Assembly (NCBI GenBank): GCA_013407085.1
Contig: JACCGJ010016507.1
Span: 62,001-126,000, forward strand
Direction of reading: 5' to 3'
DNA length: 64,000 nt
From: Atriophallophorus winterbourni
Lineage: Eukaryota > Platyhelminthes > Trematoda > Plagiorchiida > Microphallidae
Part shown: positions 1 through 10,936 of the stretch, one piece after another
Layout: each line of letters opens with the position of its first letter
Numbering within the stretch: position 1 is the stretch's first letter
Notes under the pieces: generated by a model
Databases searched by the model: none
Told to the model about the DNA's origin: nothing
The model's input: the letters and a program-made list of their open reading frames with translations, nothing else
Program-made: the position numbers and the translations under genes

Positions 1-480
1 GGTGGGACACCATGGTGAATGAGACAGTCTCAGAGAGTAGTTCTGTCAATGAAATCAAGGGCTGCTCGTGTCAAGAAAGACGATAATTGTTGGACGTGCG
101 CATTGGTAAAGTTGCTCCAAAATTTGGCGGAGCGTGAAGATTTGGTCCACACACCCGCGTCCTCTTCTGAAACCAGCCTGCTCTTCTCGATACTCTGCTT
201 CTCTGTAGCTTTTAAGCCTGGTCAGGCTGATTGATGCAAACAGTTTAGAAACCACCGGTATGAGACTGATACCCCTGTGATTACCGCACTCTTTCCTCGA
301 CCCTTTTTTGATTACTGGGACGATGGCTGACGTTCCCCACGCGCTGGGTATGGCTTCCTCGTTCCAGATCCTTCCGAAGAGCACTGACAGCTGACTGCAC
401 AAAACGTCGACGCCATCAACGAATAGTTCGGCTGTTAGGTCGTCTAAACCAGGGGCCTTGCGTCGTCTAACCTTCATTAT
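1..480 (-). mobile_element. LINE reverse transcriptase fragment (N-terminal half)
   Basis: Read on the minus strand, 477-55 encodes RT blocks 0-2: 'RRRKAPGLDDLTAELF', 'WGTSAIVPVIKKGSRKECGN' and 'QAGFRRGRGCVDQIFTLRQI'. A frameshift near position 60 then gives the 'FLD' and 'ALDFIDRTTL' block up to the window edge. This is the GK/RAPG and NHRGISL arrangement of non-LTR retrotransposons. The copy is broken and cut off by the edge. Confidence 0.8.
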
Positions 481-700
481 GTGTGAGCGAATTTCTGTCT
501 CTGTAGGTAGTCCCTGTGGGCTAGGATACTGTCAGGTTGCCCAATCCTAGACAGATATGAGGGGGAAAAGAGAAATGAGACGGATGTGCCATCGTTCAGC
601 ATTTCTGTGCTGTGCAGCTAACATCGTGCTAAATTGATTCGCCAACGGTATTGAGCTGCATGCTGAAACACACTGGAAACCCTTGTCGCGTTAGGTTGTC
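480..700. repeat. Fragments of the CATA-tailed SINE-like family
   Basis: Positions about 521-600 match the antisense middle of the repeat ('caggttgcccaatcctagac'). About 597-665 match its sense head ('gctaacatcgtgctaaattg'). The two pieces face each other, so this is a rearranged remnant. Confidence 0.55.
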
Positions 701-960
701 ACATGCAGCAACTGCATTCCAAGAGCAGCGTGGATTTGTATTCGTACAAATGGAAAAATAGACATTTCTTTCGCCAAAATTCCAAACAACAAGTGGCGTC
801 CGACAAGGATATCCGATTTTTATTTTCCCGTTCAATTTTGTAATTGATGCCATCATGGAATTATGCAGCGAAGAAGCCGCAGCTAGCGGAGTTCACAAAA
901 TGCCAGGTGGCAAGCTTCTAAAATTGGACTCTGCTGTTTGACTCGTACACAGATGCACAG

Positions 961-1750
961 GTGATACTGAACAAGCTAGATAGTATTGTGCCCGCATTGG
1001 GAATACGTTTTGCACCCACTAAGTGCAGTGATCTGCTGCAGGACATAGACTTATCAAACAGCGCCTTATTATTTGAGAATCAGCCGATTGAAATTGTAGA
1101 TCGTTTCATGTATCTCGGTAGTTGTATCAATTATTATGCATCCTTAGATAAGGAGGTCTCGGGGCGCATTTCTAAGGCGACCGTAGAATTCCACAACCTA
1201 CCACACTTCTGGCGTCAGAGAGGACTCTCTGTTACTCCAAGGTAAAGTCTAGAAAGTGGCAGTTAGCGCAGTATTACCGTATGGGCGCGAAACCTAGACC
1301 CTACGTAAAGAACACTTTCAGCATCTCCAAATATTTGAAAACCGATGTCTCCGCAACATTCTAGGGGTTAGCTGTTACAATCGCATAGGAACCGATGCTC
1401 TCCGAACTAAGTTGTTCGGTAGTAATGTTGATATAGAGAAGCAAATCAACCTGTATAGGTTACGCTGGTTGGGTCACGTTTTACGGATGCCGGACCACCG
1501 ACGTCCAAAACGGGTTCTTTTTGCGATGCCACATCCTGATTGGCGTAAATCTCGGGGAGGCCAACCCGTCACATGGTATAGGCAATTAAAAACCCTCACT
1601 AGTAACCTTTCCAAAGTAAGCACAGCGCGTCTTTCAGGTTGGTGTCCCCGCGATCAGATATCGCAATGGCTAGTTACGCTTCAGGATATGTCCCGAAACC
1701 GTGTTCAATGGCGGTCTTGCATTAAGCATCTTTTTGGAGTGTTTGCTTAA
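961..1750 (+). mobile_element. LINE reverse transcriptase C-terminal fragment
   Basis: The plus strand encodes the RT thumb and tail region: 'FAPTKCSDLL', 'DRFMYLGSCI', then across a frameshift near 1245 'RETWTLRKEHFQHLQIFENR', 'LRWLGHVLRMP' and a final 'NRVQWRSCI' block ending at the stop at 1748-1750. The YLGS and RLRWLGHVLRM signatures are typical of non-LTR RT C-termini. The polymerase core (YADD) is missing. Confidence 0.8.
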
Positions 1751-2050
1751 CCTTGTTGTCAAGTGTTGTCAAATGGAGTGACATGGAAAGCTTGTTATGA
1801 AACGTGGCAGTGAAAGCCGCAAGGAAGCTGTTGATGTAGCTTTACTCGTTAACGAAACGTGATTGAATGCATGCTACATTCAAGGTGTAGGCAGCTCATT
1901 ACAGTTTGTTTGTGCTTAACAGAGTCAGCAGCTATTTAAGTCCCACCCTTGCCCATATTTTAGGATTTAACTGTTTCGCGGTTGTATAACCATTTAAGTA
2001 CTCGGCAAATACTACCGGTGTAATGCTGTCTCTGATAATGATGATGAGAC
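1751..2050 (+). mobile_element. Probable 3' UTR/tail of the preceding LINE
   Basis: Non-coding. It starts 'aagtgttgtcaaatggagtg', and a related stretch recurs at about 6390-6590. Its end ('actaccggtgtaatgctgtc' plus GATGATGAT) recurs inverted at about 6505-6570 and 16050-16110. This is consistent with a shared LINE 3' tail. Confidence 0.5.
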
Positions 2051-2063
2051 TGGTATCCGAGTA

Positions 2064-2360
2064 GTATGTATGAAATCACAAACCTGAGCGAGGCAAAGTG
2101 CCACAACTGTGCAAGCATAACCGGCTTTAAAACGGGACGTAAAATTGCTCAGTGCAGCTAACGCCGTGCTAAATTGATTTGCCACCGGTAGTGAGCTGCA
2201 TACTGAAATCCGCGGGAGTCTCACTGCCATTGCTATTTTCCTTTCCCATATCTGTCTAGGCGTGGGAAGCCTGACAGTATCTTAGCCCACGTACAGTCTT
2301 CGACTGTGCGGCACTAAGTCTAGTTTAGGCTTGTGATTTCATGCATCCATACATATTGCA
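2064..2360 (+). repeat. CATA-tailed SINE-like repeat
   Basis: The sense copy at about 2142-2358 runs from 'gcagctaacgccgtgctaaa' through the 'tatctgtctaggcgtgg' block to 'gcttgtgatttcatgcatcc'. It ends in a short degenerate CATA tail. An inverted scrap lies just upstream at 2064-2125. Confidence 0.7.
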
Positions 2361-2475
2361 CAAATTGTCATGTCCGTATTGCTCATATTGTATTTACTGA
2401 TTCGAGTAACATCCAAAACATGAACTTAAAATCTACTCTCCATCAGCCCCTTAAACCAGACTTATAACGCGTTGC

Positions 2476-2490
2476 TGTTTTACTTTTAGC
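2476..2490 (+). promoter_or_regulatory. Candidate 3' splice site or spliced-leader acceptor
   Basis: A pyrimidine run 'gctgttttacttttag' ends in AG at 2488-2489, only 12 bases before the lifeguard ATG at 2502. It could be the acceptor of a 5'-UTR intron or a spliced-leader trans-splice site, which flatworms use. The sequence alone cannot tell which. Confidence 0.45.
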
Positions 2491-2501
2491 TAAGTTATAA
2501 A

Positions 2502-5500
2502 ATGAGTGAAAAGCCACCACCATATGGTTCTGTAGTTGGCAATACTACCGGTAAGTTACTTTTGGACTTGTTTATTCACGAAATTTATGTTTTATCTAAT
2601 CGCATTTTGCTTCGTTTTACAGAACCTCCATATGCCCCTGCGTACTCAACGGGTGAGTTTGAGCCGTTATGTATTCGAGTGCTATTAATTTATCGCTACT
2701 GATGAAAACACAGGTCTGGACACAAACCGCTCGTGATCTAAGAAATTGACACCTTGCCAAGTCTTGGACAGTTAAAAGTGAAACTGGGGTGAGACTCCAG
2801 CGTGCTTCGACATTGAGCTCAGTATAGTCGGTAAATCGATTTTGCATGGTGTCATCTATGCGGCAAATAAGTACTGTGTGGTTCCACATCGCTACTGATA
2901 ATTGTAAATGCCACTATGCTGAATTGATTTGCCATGCGTCTGTGTGTGGGACCAGGATAGATTCTCATTGTCATTATTTATCTAATCTTTTTAGACTTGG
3001 GAAACCTGAAAAGTGTGTTTAATAGAAACACCATTCGGTAATTTTGTTGATGCTGTGGCAAAAGAGTTCTCAATGTATTTTAGTATCAGCGGTGGAGCAC
3101 CATATGTAGCACCATAGCGGATGATGGAGTCGTTAGAATCCTGATCAAAAGCCTTCGACAGATCTATACCAACGACCGAGGCCGGTATGCACTCAGTTTG
3201 AGCGTTACGCAGAAACATCCATCGCTGTTCAAAGTGGTGAAGCCACCCTGTTGCCAAGATGTTCAAATAACGTACCAGGACTAAAGTAACTGAAATTGGC
3301 CCGTAGTCTGGTAGAGTTTGCGAACATTCACACTTTGGAACAAATGTGACCCGTGTAACATTTAGATGAGGCGGTACGAAACCACAAGCGAGAAGCTAGT
3401 TGAGGTTATGCTCTTGTGAATGTGAGTTTCCCGCGCAAAAGTGTATCGGCTTTGATGTGATCTAAACGTGTTACACTGCCTCTAATTTCTTTTAGGACAC
3501 GTTACACTTCATCAATCGGTCTAGCATCAAGTAGGTCCTGATGAACATTCAATGGTGGCCTAGGAGGACGTGTGTCTATATGGATGGGTTCAGGTATTTT
3601 TTCCTCCCAGTAGCGGGAAAAGTTCGTGTCCATTAATTCGACTCTTTCGTGCGCTGTTCTCCATCTTCCAGTTAGAATTATATTCACTGAATCTTTGAAG
3701 GAGTGTTTGTGTATGTACATATTTTACACGCCTCCTTTGCTTTCTATTAGTGGTAGAAGGGTAATACTACTACTAGTAGTACTACAACTACTACTACTAC
3801 AGGTTTTATGAATAAATTCACGTACATCTGTTAATGATAATTTAATGCATGTTTGCTTTTTTCACACTTTCAGGCATGCCATATCCGCCGTCAAGCGGTG
3901 AGTTAAATTCGGGCTCATGCGTTTAAACATACTTAGTTTATCAGGCCTAACAATATTTGGCACAGTTTATCGTGTTTGACGGGTTTACACAATTAATTTT
4001 TTAAGGCTGATGTGTGTTGAAATAACCCCTTTGATTATTCATGCGATTACGCTTCACGGCTGGGCTGTCGCTGTTGCGACTTTTTAGCTGAAGACAATAA
4101 CTGGCTTGAAGCAAAGCCTAGTGGTGAATTTTTAAAAACGATGACAACCTTACGCCTTTTCACTTCAAAGCATGTATAGTTTATCACATTTCCTTCATTG
4201 CATCTCAGGACGGGTAAACTTTGATGGCATCACGTCCCATTCGCACGATGCCACTGTATGTATGAAAGCACAAGCCTGATCCAGGCAAAGTGCCGCATAG
4301 TCGTAGACTGCACGTGGGCTAAGTTACTATCAGGTTGCCCAATCCTAGACAGATGTGAAAGGAAAATAGCAATTGAAGTGAGACTCCAGTATGCATTCGC
4401 ATGCAGTTAAATACCGGTAGCAAATCAATTTGGCACGGTGTTAGCTGCTCAACACAGAAGTGCTTCACGATAGGACATCCGTGCAAGTGATATGATATGA
4501 AAGCACAAGCCTGATCCAGGCAATGTGCCGCACAGTCAGAGACTGCACGTGGGCTAAAATACTGTCAGGTTGCCAAGGCCTAGACAGATATGAGGGGGAA
4601 ATAGAAATGGTAGCGAGACTCCAGCGTGTACTCGCATGCAGCTCACTACCGTTGGCCAATCAATTTAGCACGATGATAGCCGCACAGCACAGAAATGCTG
4701 CACGATTGCACATCCATGAAAGTACTTCATATCCCCGTGAAAACCCTAGCCAGCTACATAAACCCCGTGACTATGTGGCGCTTTTACTTTCGCCGAGCTT
4801 GTGATTTCATTTATACATGTATATTGTTCTGCAGGGAAACACCTCATGTTGAATCTTTTTAATGCTTCTCAGTGTTCCTGTTTGTATGTACAGATGTTCA
4901 ATCGTGCAGTACGTTTGTGTTGTACAGCCGATTTCGTGCTTAATCGATTTGTCACCGGTAGGGAGCTGCGTGCGGAATCACGCTGAAGTCCTATTGTCAT
5001 TCCTATTTTCATTCTCACCGGCTGTCTAGGCCTGCGCAACCTGAGAGTATCTTTACCCGAGCACTGTTTATGACTATAGGGCAATTTTCCGGATGAGACT
5101 TGTGATTTCCTACATACATACATACATGCATGCATGCATGCATACATACATACATACATACATACATACATACATGCATGCATAGATAAATACATACATA
5201 CATACATAGATATATACATACATGCATAGATGAATACATACGTACATAGATATATACATACGTACATACATACATACCTGTTAGAATTGTCAAAATTTCC
5301 AATTGAAATAATAATGCAAACATTTTTACCAGATGATTTATCAGGAGTCACTAGTCTTTCACGGGTGCAATTGTGCAGCACTTCTGTGCTGTGTGGCTAA
5401 CATCCTTGTTAAATTGATTGGCCGACGGTAGTGAGCTGCATGCTAAAACAGGCTGGAGTCTCACTACCATTTCTATTTCTATTTCCCCCTTCATATCTGT

Positions 5501-8500
5501 CTAGGCCTGGGCAACCTGACAGTATCTTAGTCCATGTGCAGTCTGACTGTGCGGCACTTTGCCTGGATCAGGCTTGTGCTTTCATACCATACCATATTGT
5601 TCTGCCGTGGCGTACAACTCAGCGCAAAATGAAACCACTTCGTTCGAGGCATCGAAAGCAACGAGTGCTTCTGAAAAGCTGTGGTTATTCTGGTGTAATG
5701 CTTACCACATGGGATTGGAAATTTTGTATAATATCTTTAAACAACTATCTCCCGTTTTAAAATAACTCTCTGGCCACCAGGATGTTGTCTCATATGAGAC
5801 TGCTGTCCACATTGTTTACATATGGATATTGAACCAACCAAAAAGCAGCCTTTATTTTTAAGCGCCGATGAAACACAGTCGTGATTTAAAGAAACCGGTT
5901 CTAAAACTAAGAATCTAGGACGTCCATCGACTACCCAAGACATTTTTCTGACAATGCAGCCCCATTCTAATAACAGCTGCAGCCACTGCAGGGATTGAAA
6001 CAAGAATATTTCGGGAAAAGACTATGCTTTTCGCTGCACCACTGCGAACCCAGCTTGGCTATCACTGCTTATTGCTACTATTAATTATTATTGCTATATT
6101 TTCTATGGGATATAAATATGGCAATAGTAAACCTACAAAACCTTTATTTGTTCGGCCATGCGCTGTGGATGCCAACTCATCGCATTCACCACACTTAATT
6201 TTGAATGACGTCGATTTGTAAATTGCTGTTTTGGCTTAAACATACGCAGGCCTTGACATCTATACTGACTATATATAGGACGGCTACAGGTTGGTCCATG
6301 CGATATGACAATGATTGTTTAATGTAAGAGATGTTGATTAGACTCCTTTTAGATGATATGTGTTTTAATCTATTCTGCTATTAATATCATGTGTTGTCAA
6401 GTGGAGTCGGGTGGAAGGCTTGTTATGATACATGACAGCTATTGCCACAAGCAAGCTATAGTATTTTCGCTCTACTTGTTCATAAACCTTACTTGAATGC
6501 AAGTTCCTGTCGTCGTCTTTGTCATCAGGAACAACATTACACCGGTAGCAAGCACCGAATGCTTTACTGTGATGCAACCATGACACAATAAATTCCTAAT
6601 TGACAGGGACGATTGTGCAGTACTTCATTTCTGCACAGGCAACACCGTGCTAAATTAATTTGCCAAAGGTACCGAGATGCATGCAACAACACGCCGTAGT
6701 ATCACTAACATTTTCTTATTTTCTTTCACATCTCGCCTGGGCAACATGACAGAATATTAGGCCACTTGCAGTTTGTGACTGTGTGGCACTTTGATTGGAT
6801 CAGGTTTCTGATTTCATCCGTTATAAGTACCAACAAGCTGGAGAATCAATAAGTTTTGTTATAGGTGGATTACAAAAGCGCGTTTCCTGTACAATTATCG
6901 GCACCGTTTCAGTTGTTCTCCGTTTAATCATTGACAGATTTTACAGCTTTCAGACTGTTCTCTTGAATCTATTCCGAATTATGTATGTATGCATGTGTAG
7001 AAGAAGAAAAAGAATGTTAGCAAGACTCCACCGTGATCCCGCATGCAGCTCATTGGCGGTAGCAATTCAATTTTGGCTGGTGCTATCTGCGCATTACAAA
7101 GAGAATGCACGTTTACGCCATCTCATTAATCGGGATGTTATTCTGGCTGTATGGCAATCGAGAATCGATACTCGCTACCGATCTAATACAATATTTAATG
7201 TGGATGCTGGATTTAGTCCTTTGATTTTGTACATACACATTTTATTCATAAAATGATACATAAACTTACATGCATGCATGCATACATACATACATACATA
7301 CATACATACATACATACATACATACATACATACATACATACATACATACATACATACATACATAATATAGCGGCGGTACTGATACTACAGTGTATTTCGC
7401 ATTCAGTTATCTACATACATGCGCCTATGCATCACAACCTGCTTTCATCCTCTCAGATCGTGTTGCTATATATCTATCTTGAGGCTCAAGCTACCATCAA
7501 TACACTAGCAAATCTGAGATTGGCAATGATTATTCACCCATTACAAATTTCAAGTCATCAGTCTGTTTTCAGTTTATCACATCGTTTTAGATTTATTTAA
7601 ACTTTTCCGTCATCCTAAACTGTCGTTTGTCTCTTTATGACAATCAACAAGGTTATTAATGTTTTGCTTATGAAGACTTCTATTCAAAATGCTTATACAT
7701 TAATTTGTATTTTTATTTATATTCAAAAGCTGCTCCGTATCCACCCGCGGGAGGTAAGTGTTTCACTGTTTTTCAAATCCGGAGAAGATTTATGTGCTAC
7801 ACTGTTACACGTACACGCCTGTTCGAAACCCTCTCTCGGATATGCACTTGTGCGGTACTTTTATCTGCACAAGCAACACCGTGCTTAATCGCTCGCCACC
7901 TTTAATGAGCTTTATGCGGGAACACGCTGAAGTTTTGTCGCCCTTATCTCTTATGCATTTGTCTAGTCTAGTGGACCCAGAACTACCTCGATCCACGGAT
8001 AGTCTGTGGCTCTATGGCACTTTACCTGATTTCTGGCCTGTTGGTTCGCACACACACATCTGCGTACATCGATCCATCCATCTATTCATACTGATATACG
8101 TGCATGCACATACGTACGTACGTAAGTGGAGTGAACCAGCTATTGATCGCAAACTTTCACGTCCATTACAAATGCAATCCCGTCCTTCACAGCAATCAAG
8201 TCAGGTGTGCAATAGCTGGATTGCACCTCGTCTAAAGCTTCTACTCCGTGACGACGAAGTTTGTGGACAAGTTGTAAAATTCTTTGTGTCGCCGGCATCT
8301 TGCATCGTGAGTTAAGGCACAGTTTTATAGTAGATGTTTTATGCTTTCCGGACGGCCACATCCTCCACGACAACCAACACCCTCCGGTAACGATCCGTGT
8401 TTCGCTCTGCGCGTTTTCGTATCCATAAGGCCACATCCCATGCGTAACATCTGTATGAAAAGGCGGAACAAAACACGTTGGTTATTGTGGATCCAGTAGT

Positions 8501-10900
8501 TCAGCCGTGGGCATTGCTTCAGAGATCTGAGCAGGGAACTATCCACTGATGTATACAATTCTTGTTCCCAAGCCGCACGGGCATCGTCCTGGAATACTGC
8601 GTTCTGCTTTCCGATGCGTACGGACCCTTACGCTAGTTTGAACGAAGTTTTTGTGCATTCGGATGTGGCAGCCCATCGCAGGATCGATGACGGTTTGCTA
8701 ATCACGACGTTAAGTCTTTTCCATCGCATATGATGTATGAAGGAGATGTAGTTCGGATGCAGTTGGTGCGTAGAAATACGCGACGGGTGCGTCCGGTGGG
8801 AGTCGCAGCCATTTTCGTACTGAGTGTCGAGTCGATATTCCATGCGAAGATTGACTTGAGATTTTCCATGACGGTTAAATTGGACGCCAAGGTAGCGGAA
8901 CATGTCACCCACATTTAGCGCTTTGATCTCATTGACAGCTATTTTCACATTATCCGCCGCTACAACAGTTAGATGTTCTTTTTTGCTTATTACCAATTTT
9001 AACACATGCTTTTCGTAAAGTTGCCCATTAATCCAACCTCACCGGACGCCATGAACAGTTTTTCAAGTTTGACTGTGAGATCTTTCATAAAACTTGCAAA
9101 TAGCTGCTGGTCATTTGCATAAGCGATTGAATCGATTGACTTGTTCGCGATTTGTACGTTCAGATACGGATCAGATATTTCCGGAATTTCATCGATTACC
9201 ATAATGGACAATAAAGGCGAAAGTGTATCACCTTGTCTAACACCTCTCTTTAGTTTAATGGAAACACCATTCAGTAATTTTGTTAAGGCTGTGGCAAAAG
9301 AGTTCTCAATGTATTTTAGTATCAGCGGTGGAGCACCATATGTAGCACCATAGCGGATGATGGAGTCGTTAGAATCCTGATCAAAAGCCTTCGACAGATC
9401 TATACCAACGACCGAGGCCGGTATGCACTCAGTTTGAGCGTTACGCAGAAACATCCATCGCTGTTCAAAGTGGTGAAGCCACCCTGTTGCCAAGATGTTC
9501 AAATAACGTACCAGAACTAAAGTAACTGAAATTGGCCCGTAGTCTGATGGAGTTTGCGAACATTCACACTTTGGAACAAATGTGACCCGTGTAACATTTA
9601 GATGAGGCGGTACGAAACCACAAGCGAGAAGCTAGTTGTGGTTATGCTGTTGTGAATGTGAGTTTCCCGCGCAAAAGTGTATCGGCTTTGATGTGATCTA
9701 AACCTGTTGTACGCCTCTAATTTCTTTGAGGGCACGTTCCACTTCATCCTTCGGTATAGCATCAAATAGGTCTTAATCAACGTTCAATGATGGCCTTAGA
9801 GGACGTGTGTCTATATGGATGGGTTCAGGTATTTTTTTCCTCCCAGTAGCGGGAAAAGTTTGTGTCCATTAATTGGACTCTTTCGTGCGCTGTTCTCCAT
9901 CTTCCAGATAGAATTATATTCACTGAATATTTGAAGGAGTGTTTGTGTATGTACATATTTTACACGCCTCCTTTGCTTTCTATTAGTGGTAGAAGGGTAC
10001 TACTACTACTGCTGCTACTACTAGTACTACTACTACGACAGGTTTTATGAATAAATTCACGTACATCTGTTAATGATAATTTAATGCATGTTTGCTTTTT
10101 TCACACTTTCAGGCATGCCTTATCCGCCGTCAAGCGGTGAGTTAAATTCGGGCTGATGCGTTTAAACACTTAATTTATCAGGCCTAACAATATTTGGCTC
10201 AGTTTATCGTATTTGACGGGTTTACACAATTAATTTTTTAAGGCTGATGTGTGTTGAAATAACCCCTTTGATTATTCATGCGATTACGATTCACGACTGG
10301 GCTGTCGCTGTTACGACTTTTTATCTGAAGACAGAATAACGGCTTGAAGCAAAGCCTAGTGGTGAATTTTTAAAAACGATGACAACCTTACGCCTTTTCA
10401 CTTCAAAGCATGTATAGTTTATCACGTGTTCCTTCATTGCATCTCAGGACGGGGGCATCACGTCCCATTATACTGTTTATCACGTGTTATTCATTGCATC
10501 TCAGGAAGGGTAAAGCTTTTATGGCATCACGTCCCATTCGCACGATGCCACTGTATGTATGAAAGCACAAGCCTGATCCAGGCAAAGTGCCGCATAGTCG
10601 TAGACTGCACGTGGGCTAAGTTACTATCAGGTTGCCCAATCCTAGACAGATGTGGGAAAGGAAGATAGCAATGAAAATATGGGTGCCTCTGCACCATAGC
10701 GTCATGTGTTTGTTTCTGATTGATCACATTAACACATAATTCACATGCCTTTTACTGATTTGTTTTTCCAGGGATGCCATATCCACCATCAATGGGTAAG
10801 TTCTCTTCTAGTTTATTAAACGGGGCGTTTTTTACCTTTTTCTTTCATCATGTGTCCTCTTCATGGTATACTTGTTGGCACATCGTCTGTAAAGACTTGT

Positions 10901-10936
<36 letters not shown>

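Larger units (their letters stand above)
3017..4372. repeat. Segmental duplication, copy A (contains a coding micro-exon)
   Basis: Matches 9253-10674 over about 1.36 kb with few differences. The block holds R2-like RT debris, an ACT/AGT trinucleotide run at 3761-3805, the micro-exon at 3874-3897, unique-looking intron and the start of a minus-strand SINE. Read by eye; exact identity was not computed. Confidence 0.9.

Noticed and set aside
5015..5381. Long minus-strand ORFs rich in Tyr/Met/Cys/Val (MYVCMYVCMY-type)
   Set aside because: Pure translation of the (CATA)n tail; low complexity, no gene evidence. The same holds for the ORFs over 7175-7363 and 11137-11347.
5737..6003. Minus ORF with 'CKQCGQQSHMRQH' as a zinc-finger gene or Gag knuckle
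   Set aside because: Single weak motif with non-standard spacing, no neighbouring domains and no splice support.
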